DNA of 11,954 bases from Methanomassiliicoccales archaeon (GCA_900767505.1 CAAFZG010000169.1:1-11954), one strand, 5' to 3'; counted from the stretch's first letter, positions 1 to 7,648 are shown. The notes: generated by a model from the letters alone, not told the origin. Numbers and translations: made by a program.

Positions 1-87
1 GAACTTGGATTGATAGAACGTCCTGTGGTCGAGAAGAAGCGCAAAGGAAGGCCTTTGGGCAGCAAGAACAGGCCTAAAGTGCAATGA
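1..87 (+). CDS. C-terminal end of a transposase-like protein (partial, cut by window edge)
   Basis: The reading frame open from base 1 ends at TGA (85-87) and gives a 28-residue tail rich in Lys and Arg, ending in the motif KGRPLGSKNRPK. This is an AT-hook-like GRP element of the kind seen at the C-termini of some transposases and DNA-binding proteins. The same tail, with four amino-acid differences, is encoded at 11734-11820, so the gene belongs to a family repeated in this genome. The catalytic part would lie left of the window and cannot be seen. Repetition plus a DNA-binding-like tail suggests a mobile element, but the family is not identified; a multicopy non-mobile gene family is also possible. 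Confidence 0.4.
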   Translation, partial: ELGLIERPVVEKKRKGRPLGSKNRPKVQ

Positions 88-101
88 ATTCGGAAATCGT
101 T
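1..101 (+). repeat. Left copy of a 101-bp direct repeat
   Basis: Bases 1-101 match 11734-11834 in the same orientation at 94 of 101 positions. The last 46 positions are identical and all seven differences fall in the first 55. The match includes the coding tail, its TGA and 14 bases beyond it (attcggaaatcgtt), then ends abruptly on the right. The left limit of the repeat is outside the window, so the true repeat may be longer. Confidence 0.9.
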
Positions 102-190
102 ACTATACGAAGGATGAATTCCTGTCAGGTATTTCCTATGCATCCGCAGAGAAAGTTCTGAATCTGAAGCTACTTGACGAGGAGAGTGCC

Positions 191-391
191 GTGATCGATA
201 CCGAATTCGGAAAGCGTTCGGTCACGATCAAAACGGTAGAAGCTGGTGAGAAAGACAATATTGTCAAATACAAGTATTATTGCGGCAATGACGGGATAAT
301 ATATCTCATAGAGACCCAAAACCCTAATGAATATACGTCAAATATTTCGATAATTATGAAGAGCTCCACCCTTCTGACGATCGGATCCTGA
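191..391 (+). CDS. Small hypothetical protein, possibly a 5'-truncated remnant
   Basis: A 66-residue ORF starts at GTG 191, has a GAGGAG ribosome-binding site at 179-184 (6-nt spacing) and stops at TGA 389-391. I do not recognise the family; there is no membrane segment and no cysteine cluster. The frame stays open upstream to about base 17 without an ATG and reads protein-like (a stretch with YYTKDEFLSGISYASAEKVL), so the original gene may have been longer and lost its 5' part where the repeat at 1-101 now lies. The stretch is visibly more AT-rich than the cbi genes, which suggests separate ancestry. A hairpin at 401-420 follows it. Either a short real gene or a pseudogene is possible. Confidence 0.4.
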   Translation: MIDTEFGKRSVTIKTVEAGEKDNIVKYKYYCGNDGIIYLIETQNPNEYTSNISIIMKSSTLLTIGS

Positions 392-400
392 TCTCAAACA

Positions 401-420
401 GCCGTCACCTGTGTGACGGC
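401..420 (+). terminator. Hairpin after the small ORF
   Basis: A perfect 8-bp stem, GCCGTCAC (401-408) with GTGACGGC (413-420), has a CTGT loop. It lies 9 nt after the stop at 391 and is followed by a pyrimidine-rich run (ccttacccttttcc). It is a plausible rightward terminator; the T-run is short, so its strength is uncertain. Confidence 0.5.
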
Positions 421-492
421 ACCTTACCCTTTTCCTGAAAGACCTCATCCCTCGACAGTACTCTGAACGGGAGAATGATGAAAGGTGTTTCC

Positions 493-512
493 GCTCCCGC
501 CCATACGGGAGC
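493..512 (-). terminator. Hairpin after cbiC, end of the leftward cbi operon
   Basis: A 7-bp stem, GCTCCCG (493-499) with CGGGAGC (506-512), has a 6-nt loop and lies 8 nt beyond the cbiC stop. On the minus strand it is followed by a weak T-containing stretch, not a clean U-tract. It is the only strong inverted repeat close behind the operon, so it is the likely end of the transcript. Confidence 0.45.
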
Positions 513-520
513 TTTGGGCA

Positions 521-1150
521 TCAGCCCTTGTAATAGATCATCGAATTGCAGATCGTGGCGGCGATGTTGGAACCGCCCTTGCGTCCCCTGGGTACGATGA
601 ACGGGATACCGCGCTCCATGATCATCTCCTTGGACTCGACGACATTGACGAATCCGACTGGAGCACCGATGATCAGCGCAGGCTTCACCTTGCCCTCATC
701 GATGAGCTCGCAGAGCCTGACCAGTGCAGTGGGTGCGTTCCCGATGGCGAAGATGACGGGGTGCTCCTTTGCGATCTCCACCCCTCTGTCCATGCAGACG
801 GTCGCCCTGGTGCATCCGCGGGATTTGGCCTCTGACACGACATCATCGTCGCTGATGAAGCAGTGGACCTGCCCGCCGTATGCTCCCAGTTTCTTCTTGT
901 TGATGCCTGCGGCGGCCATCTTGGTGTCCGTGACGATGTGGGCGCCGTTCCTGATGGCGTCCACTCCGATCTGTGCGGCGTTCTCGGAGAACACCAGGTT
1001 GTCGGCGTAATCGAAGTCCGCCGATGTGTGTATGCAGCGCTTGACGATGGAGAACTGGGGCTCGGGCCATGTGCGGCCGTTGAGTTCGCTGGTGATTATC
1101 TCCATGCTGCGCTTCTCGATCTCTTCCGGTTTTACTATCTCTATCGACAT
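521..1150 (-). CDS. cbiC: Cobalt-precorrin-8 methylmutase CbiC
   Basis: This 209-residue protein belongs to the CbiC/CobH family, which moves the methyl group from C11 to C12 of cobalt-precorrin-8 to give cobyrinic acid. The length is normal for the family. Visible signatures are CIHTSADFDY with the presumed catalytic His41, the block around residues 54-80 (SENAAQIGVDAI then TDTKMAAAGI), AIGNAPTAL (135-143) and GAPVGFVNVVESKE (162-175). It is the last gene of the leftward operon, 8 nt after cbiH. Its ribosome-binding site GAGG overlaps the cbiH stop codon and lies 6 nt from the ATG, which supports this start and suggests translational coupling. The enzyme is soluble and cytoplasmic. Confidence 0.96.
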   Translation of the reverse strand: MSIEIVKPEEIEKRSMEIITSELNGRTWPEPQFSIVKRCIHTSADFDYADNLVFSENAAQIGVDAIRNGAHIVTDTKMAAAGINKKKLGAYGGQVHCFISDDDVVSEAKSRGCTRATVCMDRGVEIAKEHPVIFAIGNAPTALVRLCELIDEGKVKPALIIGAPVGFVNVVESKEMIMERGIPFIVPRGRKGGSNIAATICNSMIYYKG

Positions 1151-1158
1151 ATGATCCC

Positions 1159-1893
1159 TCAGATTCTGTATCCTCTCGGTGTGATCATCCTTCCGTTCGA
1201 CACGTACGTCTGCGAGTTCCCGACGATTACGATCGAGAACATATCCACATCCACCTTGTCCAGGTCGCCTAATGTGGTCACCTGCTTGGTCTCGCCCTCC
1301 CTTCCGGCATCCCTGACGATTCCGACGGGGGTGTCGGGGGAACGGTGCTCAAGAATTATCTTCTGAGCGTCGGCCAGGTACTGCGTCCTGGTCTTGCTCT
1401 TGGGGTTGTATATGGCGATGACGAAATCGCCTTCCGCGGCCAGCTTCACGCGCTTCATGATCAGGTCGAGCGGAGTCATCAGATCGGAGAGACTGATGAT
1501 CGCCAGATCGTGCATGAGCGGTGCTCCGAGCACGGATGCTGCAGTGGATGCTGCGGTCATCCCGGGGACGGTATCGATGTCGATGTCGGCATTCATCTCG
1601 TCCGCCAGCTGGTATATGATCCCGGCCATGCCGTATATCCCGGAATCCCCGCTGGAGACGATGGCGACATCCTTTCCGGACATTGCGTCCTCGATGGCCA
1701 TCCTGCACCTGTCCACCTCCTTCATCATCCCAGTGGACTTGTACTCCTTGTCGGGGAAGATGGGCTTCAGCATGTTGATGTATGCGGTGTATCCTGTGAC
1801 GACGTCGGCGGCCTGGATTGTGTCGATGGCCTTGACGGTCATGTGCTCCCTTCCTCCGGGACCGAATCCGACAACATGGAGTCTTCCTTTCAT
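1159..1893 (-). CDS. cbiH: Cobalt-precorrin-3 (C17) methyltransferase CbiH
   Basis: This 244-residue SAM-dependent tetrapyrrole methyltransferase methylates C17 and contracts the ring of cobalt-precorrin-3, giving cobalt-precorrin-4. Family marks are the N-terminal loop GFGPGG (9-14), SSGDSGIYGMAG (80-91), VPGMTAASTAASVLGAPL (109-126) followed by HDLAIISLSDLMTP (128-141), and IYNPKSKTR (161-169), which is typical of CbiH/CobJ. The start is ATG 1893, with GGAG 8 nt upstream. The frame is open far upstream, but that part lies antiparallel in another frame over cbiF and is not coding. A GTG at 1902 overlapping the cbiF stop has no usable ribosome-binding site. It is a stand-alone CbiH, not the CbiGH fusion of some organisms. 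Confidence 0.95.
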   Translation of the reverse strand: MKGRLHVVGFGPGGREHMTVKAIDTIQAADVVTGYTAYINMLKPIFPDKEYKSTGMMKEVDRCRMAIEDAMSGKDVAIVSSGDSGIYGMAGIIYQLADEMNADIDIDTVPGMTAASTAASVLGAPLMHDLAIISLSDLMTPLDLIMKRVKLAAEGDFVIAIYNPKSKTRTQYLADAQKIILEHRSPDTPVGIVRDAGREGETKQVTTLGDLDKVDVDMFSIVIVGNSQTYVSNGRMITPRGYRI

Positions 1894-1898
1894 CAGAA

Positions 1899-2654
1899 TC
1901 ACTCCTTCGCCTGGCGGAACTCTGTGGTGAAATGCTTGTCGTAGAGCTTGGAGAGATCGTACTCGTCGCCCAGGAAGTCCCCCACGACGGTGAGGGCGGT
2001 CTTCTTGATGCCTGCATCCTTGACCTTCTGTGCGATGTCCTGCAGGGTTCCCCTCAGGATCTTCTGGTCGGGCCATGTAGCCTTGTACACGACTGCCACG
2101 GGTGTCGTGGGCTCGTATCCTCCGGCCTCCAGCTGCTCCACCATCTCGTCCATGAATCCTATGGAGAGGAAGATGACCATTGATGCGTGGTGCCTTGCCA
2201 GGTCCGTGAGCTTCTCGCGCTCCGGCATGGGAGTCCTGCCCTCCATCCTTGTCAGGATGACGGTCTGACTCTTTCCAGGAAGAGTGTACTCCTTCTGGAG
2301 GACCGCTGCGGTCCCGAGGAACGACGATACTCCGGGGACGACCTCGTATGTTATACCGATCTCGTCGAGTCTGTCCATCTGCTCCCTGTGGGCACCGTAT
2401 ATCGCGGGATCGCCCGTGTGGACGCGGACGCATTTCTTGCCCTCGGCCTCGGCCTCCTTCATGACGGCGATGACCTCGTCGAGGTCCATCAGGGCGCTGT
2501 TGTAGATCTTGGCCCCTTCCTTGTGGTCGGACAGGACCTTCGGGTTCACGAGGGAACCCGCGTAGATGATCACATCGGCCTCGTCGATGAGCCTCTTTCC
2601 CTTCAATGTCAGCAGTTCGGGGTCACCGGGACCCGCTCCAATGAATGATATCAA
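1899..2654 (-). CDS. cbiF: Cobalt-precorrin-4 (C11) methyltransferase CbiF
   Basis: This 251-residue SAM-dependent methyltransferase transfers a methyl group to C11 of cobalt-precorrin-4, giving cobalt-precorrin-5A, the substrate of CbiG. Signatures are FIGAGPGDPELLTLKG (4-19), YAGSLV (31-36), VHTGDPAIYGAHREQMD (78-94), EVVPGVSSFLGTAAVLQ (104-120) and ILTRMEGRTPMPEREKL (133-149); the last is diagnostic of CbiF/CobM. The start is TTG: an in-frame TGA lies two codons upstream, so no ATG is available before the conserved N-terminus. A near-perfect ribosome-binding site, GAGGTGA, formed by the last codons and stop of cbiL, lies 6 nt before the TTG. It follows cbiL by 6 nt and precedes cbiH by 5 nt. 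Confidence 0.95.
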   Translation of the reverse strand: MISFIGAGPGDPELLTLKGKRLIDEADVIIYAGSLVNPKVLSDHKEGAKIYNSALMDLDEVIAVMKEAEAEGKKCVRVHTGDPAIYGAHREQMDRLDEIGITYEVVPGVSSFLGTAAVLQKEYTLPGKSQTVILTRMEGRTPMPEREKLTDLARHHASMVIFLSIGFMDEMVEQLEAGGYEPTTPVAVVYKATWPDQKILRGTLQDIAQKVKDAGIKKTALTVVGDFLGDEYDLSKLYDKHFTTEFRQAKE

Positions 2655-2660
2655 CCCTCA

Positions 2661-3362
2661 TCACCTCTTCTTCTTGATTATGACAGTCGTAAAATAGCCG
2701 TATTCGCGCTTCGGTTCCATAGGTCCGATGTACTCTCCGTCCATACCGACGTTGCTCACGACGACGGCATTCTCCACGGGGATCCCCCTGGCGGACATCA
2801 TGTCTATCAGGACGGGGATCGACTTGAATGCCTTCATGACGACGACGTTATCGAAGCCGTCCAATGCGGCCTCCAGCAGTTTTGTGTTGCCCTTGGCCAT
2901 CGGCACGACGGCAAGTCCCTCGTCGCCGATCATGAGAGGAATCCCGGCGAGTGCGGCGCCGTGACAGAATGACGGGATGCCCGGCACGACCTCCGTGCTG
3001 TATCCCCTTTCGGCGATGTCGCGGTCTATGTACATGTAAGTGCTGTACACACCCACGTCGCCGAGGGTGACCATGGCTATGTCCTCCCCGTTGTCGAGGA
3101 GCTTGCACATCTTGTCCATAGCCTCCTGCCTGCATCTCTCCCTGACGGAATCGTCCGGATCCATGGAGAACAGGAACTCCTCCACGCTCTTCTCGGAGAC
3201 GTCGACAACATCCTTGATGATATCGAATGCGACACTTCCCTCCCCCGGCTTCTTGACAGGGTATGCGATGACACCGCACCTGTCCAAGATCTCCTTGGCT
3301 CTCAACGTCAACAGGCCCGGTTCCCCGGGGCCGACTCCGATACCATACAACTTTCCAGACAT
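2661..3362 (-). CDS. cbiL: Cobalt-precorrin-2 C20-methyltransferase CbiL
   Basis: This 233-residue SAM-dependent tetrapyrrole methyltransferase methylates C20 of cobalt-precorrin-2, the first committed step of the corrin branch. Visible marks are YGIGVGPGEPGLLTLRA (6-22), MVTLGDVGVYSTYMYI (97-112) and EVVPGIPSFCHGAALAGIPL (124-143), with length typical for CbiL. The frame extends upstream to a TTG at 3401, but the family N-terminus begins at the ATG at 3362. A tandem purine motif AAGAGGAAGAGG ends 2 nt before this ATG and gives a GAGG at 8-nt spacing. It is the first gene of the leftward operon, about 18 nt from the start expected from the TATA-like element at 3402-3410. The C-terminus ends in a basic KKKR. 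Confidence 0.95.
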   Translation of the reverse strand: MSGKLYGIGVGPGEPGLLTLRAKEILDRCGVIAYPVKKPGEGSVAFDIIKDVVDVSEKSVEEFLFSMDPDDSVRERCRQEAMDKMCKLLDNGEDIAMVTLGDVGVYSTYMYIDRDIAERGYSTEVVPGIPSFCHGAALAGIPLMIGDEGLAVVPMAKGNTKLLEAALDGFDNVVVMKAFKSIPVLIDMMSARGIPVENAVVVSNVGMDGEYIGPMEPKREYGYFTTVIIKKKR

Positions 3363-3401
3363 TGCCTCTTCCTCTTGGATGATGGTGCCATGCAATCCCA
3401 A

Positions 3402-3410
3402 TTTTTATAA
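3402..3410. promoter_or_regulatory. TATA-like element between the two cbi operons
   Basis: The sequence TTTTTATAA (TTATAAAAA on the minus strand) is the only TATA-like, AT-rich block in the 113-nt divergent gap and resembles an archaeal TBP site in either direction. Placing transcription starts about 26 nt away gives a leader of about 18 nt for cbiL and about 44 nt for cbiD. The minus-strand fit looks better, because a purine-containing stretch precedes the box where TFB would bind. Shared use by both arms is inference. The 8-bp palindrome GCCTAGGC at 3454-3461, inside the predicted cbiD leader, could be an operator. Confidence 0.55.
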
Positions 3411-3475
3411 CTTGGTGTATTCATCCAGCCAATACCCATGCCGAACGGCCCGCGCCTAGGCAGGTCGGTGTGAGA

Positions 3476-4621
3476 ATGACCTCTGATTCAGATTTATACG
3501 TCTACGTGAACAACAAGAAACTCAGACGCGGTCACACTACGGGAACATGCGCCGCAGCCGCTTCGAGAGGAGCGGCGGAAGCCATCCTCACTGGAAAGGA
3601 TGTCACGCACGTCCCGATACGCACGCCGAAAGGTATCTCCCTCGACCTCCCGACAGAGGACCTGTCGTTCGACAGAATCCACGGAAGATGCGCCGTCAGG
3701 AAGGACGGCGGCGACGATATAGACGCAACCCACGGAACGCTCGTGTATGCCGATGTCACGCTCATCGACTCGGGCATAGAGATTGACGGGGGATCCGGGG
3801 TCGGAAGGGTCACGCGCAAGGGACTGAACCAGCCTCCTGGCAATGCGGCCATCAACAGGGTTCCCAGGAGCATGATAACCGAGGCCCTGCAGGACCTTGC
3901 GGCATCATTGGGGTACACGGGCGGATTCTCGGTCGTGATCTCGGTACCCGAAGGGCTGACGATAGCACAGAAGACGTTCAACCCCAGACTGGGGATAGAA
4001 GGCGGCATATCCATACTCGGGACCAGCGGCATAGTGGAGCCGATGAGCGAGACCGCAATCGTGGACACCATCCGCACCGAGATGAGGATGAAGGCCGCAG
4101 GTGGAAGCCGTACACTCCTGATAGTCCCGGGCAACTACGGGAAGGACTTCAGCGCCGAGATCGGAGGATTGGATTCCGAATCTGCGGTCAAATGCAGCAA
4201 TTTCGTCGGAGAGATGCTGGACTGCGCCTGCGAGCTCGGAACCGACATCGTACTTGTCTCAAATCTCGGGAAGATCGTGAAGGTCGCAGGAGGCATAATG
4301 AACACGCACTCCCGCAACGCAGACAGCAGGATGGAGATACTCGCCTCCAATTCGGCTGTCGCAGGTGCGGACATCGACACGGTCAGAAGGATAATGGGCT
4401 GCATATCCACCGACGACGCCCTGGACATCATCCAGGAAGCGGGCCTGATGGACAAGGTGTCCGGGATCCTCCTGGAGAAGATCGAATATTACATGAACCA
4501 CCGCACCGGCGGGGCCATACGCACATCCGCGGTGATGTTCTCATCCAAATACGGACTGCTCGGAAAGACGTCCTTGGCCGATGAGATGATCGCAGAGATC
4601 GCAAAGGAGGCGTCCCAATGA
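3476..4621 (+). CDS. cbiD: Cobalt-precorrin-5B C1-methyltransferase CbiD
   Basis: This 381-residue CbiD enzyme methylates C1 of cobalt-precorrin-5B (anaerobic pathway), giving cobalt-precorrin-6A. It is specific to the cobalt-early route. The family signature RRGHTTGTCAAAA is at 17-29; later marks are GGSGVGRVTRKGL, the block NAAINRVPR and the C-terminal KIEYYMNHRTGG. The start is uncertain by two codons: GTG at 3470 or ATG at 3476. I chose the ATG because GGTG lies 5 nt before it. It leads the rightward operon and overlaps cbiG by 4 nt (ATGA). Confidence 0.95.
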   Translation: MTSDSDLYVYVNNKKLRRGHTTGTCAAAASRGAAEAILTGKDVTHVPIRTPKGISLDLPTEDLSFDRIHGRCAVRKDGGDDIDATHGTLVYADVTLIDSGIEIDGGSGVGRVTRKGLNQPPGNAAINRVPRSMITEALQDLAASLGYTGGFSVVISVPEGLTIAQKTFNPRLGIEGGISILGTSGIVEPMSETAIVDTIRTEMRMKAAGGSRTLLIVPGNYGKDFSAEIGGLDSESAVKCSNFVGEMLDCACELGTDIVLVSNLGKIVKVAGGIMNTHSRNADSRMEILASNSAVAGADIDTVRRIMGCISTDDALDIIQEAGLMDKVSGILLEKIEYYMNHRTGGAIRTSAVMFSSKYGLLGKTSLADEMIAEIAKEASQ

Positions 4622-5649
4622 GGATCAATGTCGTCGCATTCTCCACGAACGGCTGCAGAACCGCCATGAAAGTGAGGGATGCGCTCGCCGGGGAGGATGT
4701 CAGGCTGTTCGCCAAGACATCGTCCGACAGCCTCGGACTCGAGAAGATCCCGGGACCCACGAGCGAATGGACAGGGAGGTCCTTCGAGGAATGCGATGCC
4801 ATCGTCTACGTTGGCGCAGTGGGCATCGCTGTGAGGTACATCGCACCCTACGTGAAAAGGAAGGACACCGATCCCGCCGTCGTCTGCATAGACGAACTGG
4901 GAAGGTGGACCATAGCGCTGCTCTCCGGACACATCGGAGGCTGCAACGCCCTCGTAGACCGCATCGCGGCAGGCATAGGGTCCGAACCCATAATCACCAC
5001 CGCCACCGACCTGAACGGCAGGTTCTCCGTGGACACGTTCGCCACCCTTAACGGGCTCAGGATCGCCTCCCTCGCGAAGGCGAAGGATGCCTCGGCCAGG
5101 ATACTCGACGGGAGGTTCATAGGATTCCGTTCGGAGATACCGTTCGACGGCAAGCTCCCGGAGGGACTCACCCCCTGCGATTCGGGAGAGTTCGGCATAT
5201 GCATATCATCGGATCCGGACGAGAAACCGTTCGATTCCACCCTGAATCTGATCCCGATGGACATCGTCCTGGGGGTCGGATGCAAACGCGACACAGACCC
5301 CGAGGCCATGAAGGGATTCATCGAGAAGACGCTCTCAGACCTGGGAATATCTCCCAAGAGGGTCGGGGCCGTCGCGAGCATAGATCTGAAGAAGGACGAG
5401 GCCGCCATCCTCGGACTGGCCGCCTCGCTCAGATCGCCAGTCACATTCTACACCCCGGACGAACTCAATTCTGTCCAGGGGGAGTTCTCATCGTCGGGAT
5501 TCGTGAGATCGGTCACATCGGTCGACTGCGTCTGCGAACGCTCGGCGGCACTCAGGTCCGGAGGGACCGATTTCATTCTGCGCAAGACCGCAGAGAACGG
5601 CATGACGGTGGCCGTGTGCAAGAAGCCCGTCAGACCGAGGTTCGATTGA
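4618..5649 (+). CDS. cbiG: Cobalt-precorrin-5A hydrolase CbiG
   Basis: This 343-residue CbiG opens the delta-lactone of cobalt-precorrin-5A and releases acetaldehyde, giving cobalt-precorrin-5B for CbiD. The N-terminal half carries YVGAVGIAVR (64-73) and the family motif GRWTIALLSGHIGGCNALVDRIA (95-117). The C-terminal CbiG domain starts near residue 215 with DIVLGVGCKRDTD. Length and two-domain layout are normal. The start overlaps the cbiD stop by 4 nt and has a strong AAAGGAGG 7 nt upstream. Only 1 nt separates it from the next gene, so translation is probably coupled. Like CbiD, it marks the anaerobic pathway. Confidence 0.94.
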   Translation: MRINVVAFSTNGCRTAMKVRDALAGEDVRLFAKTSSDSLGLEKIPGPTSEWTGRSFEECDAIVYVGAVGIAVRYIAPYVKRKDTDPAVVCIDELGRWTIALLSGHIGGCNALVDRIAAGIGSEPIITTATDLNGRFSVDTFATLNGLRIASLAKAKDASARILDGRFIGFRSEIPFDGKLPEGLTPCDSGEFGICISSDPDEKPFDSTLNLIPMDIVLGVGCKRDTDPEAMKGFIEKTLSDLGISPKRVGAVASIDLKKDEAAILGLAASLRSPVTFYTPDELNSVQGEFSSSGFVRSVTSVDCVCERSAALRSGGTDFILRKTAENGMTVAVCKKPVRPRFD

Positions 5650-5650
5650 G

Positions 5651-7648
5651 ATGAAGGGCATATTGATTTTTTCGGGGACAACGGAGGGCAGAAGACTGTC
5701 GGAATGGCTATCGTCCAACGGTGTGCCCGTTCATGTGAGAGTGGCAACCGGATACGGCGCCGAGGTCATGGGCTCCAAGGACGGCGTGGAGGTCGATGTC
5801 GGCAGCTGCGGCGGTACCGTCGGGATCGCCGACGAGATCAGGACGAAGGGGATCTCGATAGTTGTCGATGCCACCCACCCGTATGCATCCAGGATAACGG
5901 AGCACGTCCGTCAGGCCTGCGAGGAGACGGGGGCCGAATACATCAGGCTGAGCCGCGACACCACCCCGGCGGATCTCAAAGGGATCGTCGCCGTCTCGTC
6001 CATGGATGAGGCTGTGGACTACCTGTGCAACACCGAGGGCATCATCCTGGCGGCAACGGGATCCAAGGAACTGGACAAGTACACCCGCATCCCGGACTAC
6101 AGGGACAGGGTCGTCGCCAGGGTCCTTTCCACCATGGAGTCGATGGAGAAATGCGTCCCCCTCGGATTCGAAGGCAGGAACCTCATATGCGCACAGGGAC
6201 CTTTCTCGGAGGATTCCAACTATGCCACCCTGAGGCAGATCGGGGCATCGTTCATCGTCACGAAGGATTCGGGCAGCACCGGAGGTTTCATGGATAAGAT
6301 ACGCGCCGCCCAGAGGGCAGGCTGCAAGATCGTCCTTGTGAGAAGACCGGAGGACCCCGGACTCGGATACGGCGAGGTCGTGTCGCTCCTTTCCAAGGAG
6401 TACGGAATAAAGGAACCCGAAGCAGATGCAACATCGGGATGTCCCAAGAGGCACATCTCCCTGATCGGCATAGGCATGGGTCCGGGCGACCTCACGCAGA
6501 AGGCCCTGGCAAGGGTGATGGACGCGGATGTCCTCATAGGGGCCGAGAGGATGATAGAATCAGTCGGACCCACCGGGAAGAAAGTCCTAGTGGAGTACCG
6601 CCCGCGCGAGATCATGCAGTATCTGGCATCCAATCCGGAACTCAGAGATGCTGCGATCCTGATGTCCGGCGATGTCGGATTCTACAGCGGTGCGAAGAAA
6701 CTGCTGGATGCCATCGGTAGGGAACTGTTCGACGTGGATGTCGAACCCGGGATATCGTCCGTGGTCCATATGTGCGCCAAGGTCGGGACCCCGTGGCAGG
6801 ATGCCTACCTGACCAGCGCTCACGGAAGGGGGAGCAACCTGGTCAACCTGGTCGACACGCATCCCAAGGTGTTCACGCTCCTGTCCGCCACCGACTCCGT
6901 CAGATCCATGTGCAAGGACCTCGCGGAATACGGCCTGAACGATGTCACAGTGCATGTCGGATGGGACTTCGGCTACGACAGCGAATCTGTCGTATCCGGA
7001 AAGCCCTCCGAACTTGCGGAAGGGACCTTCGGGGACCTGTGCGTCGCACTGATCGAGAATGATGATGCGGATACTACCAACCCCATCAGCATCCCGGACG
7101 AGGATTTCGTCCGCGGGGACGCACCTATGACCAAAAGCGAGGTCCGCGCCCTGTCCGTAGCGAAACTGAAGCTGTCTCCCGATTCCGTGATATACGATGT
7201 CGGTGCCGGAACCGGCTCCGTGTCCATCGAGATGGCAAGGGTCGCCTGCGAGGGATCGGTCTACGCGATCGAGAAGGAAGATGCGGCGGCCGATCTCATC
7301 GAGACTAACAAACGCAAATTCAGGACGCAGAACGTGCATGTCATCAGAGGCCTGGCCCCCGAGGCCATGACCGACCTTCCCACCCCCACACATGCGTTCA
7401 TAGGGGGATCGTCCGGAAATCTGAAGCAGATAGCCGAATGCCTCCTGGAGAAGAATCCCGAGATCAGGATGGTGATCAATTCCGTGACGATCGAGACCAT
7501 GGCTGAGACCATGGAGGTCTGCAGGGACCTCGGATTGATTGCGGAGGACATCACGAACATCAACGTCTCCAGAGCGAGGAAGCTCGGCAGATATCACCTG
7601 ATGACCGCCCAGAACCCCGTCTACATAGCGGTGGTGAGGCGTCCATGA
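5651..7648 (+). CDS. cbiJET: Trifunctional fusion CbiJ-CbiE-CbiT: precorrin-6A reductase, C5- and C15-methyltransferase
   Basis: This 665-residue protein joins three pathway enzymes in reaction order. Residues 1-255 are CbiJ, which reduces cobalt-precorrin-6A with a nicotinamide cofactor: FSGTTEG (7-13), VVDATHPYAS (71-80) and TKDSGSTGGF (204-213). Residues 268-470 are CbiE, the C5 methyltransferase: LIGIGMGPGD (271-280), MSGDVGFYSGA (338-348), EPGISSV (365-371) and SAHGR (389-393). Residues 485-665 are CbiT, which methylates C15 and decarboxylates the C12 acetate: class I SAM loop DVGAGTG (516-522), acidic Glu541 and IGGSSG (584-589). CbiE-CbiT fusion (CobL type) is common, but the added CbiJ is less usual. 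There is no internal stop. A charged segment at 253-267 links J to E. The stop overlaps the cbiA start by 4 nt. Confidence 0.94.
   Translation: MKGILIFSGTTEGRRLSEWLSSNGVPVHVRVATGYGAEVMGSKDGVEVDVGSCGGTVGIADEIRTKGISIVVDATHPYASRITEHVRQACEETGAEYIRLSRDTTPADLKGIVAVSSMDEAVDYLCNTEGIILAATGSKELDKYTRIPDYRDRVVARVLSTMESMEKCVPLGFEGRNLICAQGPFSEDSNYATLRQIGASFIVTKDSGSTGGFMDKIRAAQRAGCKIVLVRRPEDPGLGYGEVVSLLSKEYGIKEPEADATSGCPKRHISLIGIGMGPGDLTQKALARVMDADVLIGAERMIESVGPTGKKVLVEYRPREIMQYLASNPELRDAAILMSGDVGFYSGAKKLLDAIGRELFDVDVEPGISSVVHMCAKVGTPWQDAYLTSAHGRGSNLVNLVDTHPKVFTLLSATDSVRSMCKDLAEYGLNDVTVHVGWDFGYDSESVVSGKPSELAEGTFGDLCVALIENDDADTTNPISIPDEDFVRGDAPMTKSEVRALSVAKLKLSPDSVIYDVGAGTGSVSIEMARVACEGSVYAIEKEDAAADLIETNKRKFRTQNVHVIRGLAPEAMTDLPTPTHAFIGGSSGNLKQIAECLLEKNPEIRMVINSVTIETMAETMEVCRDLGLIAEDITNINVSRARKLGRYHLMTAQNPVYIAVVRRP

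Noticed and set aside
1894..2433. Upstream extension of the cbiH frame by about 180 residues
   Set aside because: It overlaps cbiF in another frame, is Arg/Gly/His-rich low-quality sequence, and cbiH has a proper ATG with ribosome-binding site at 1893.
6587..7597. Long open frame antisense to the CbiE-CbiT part
   Set aside because: It is a by-product of GC-rich codon use opposite a conserved gene, with no recognisable domain; the sense strand has intact enzyme motifs.
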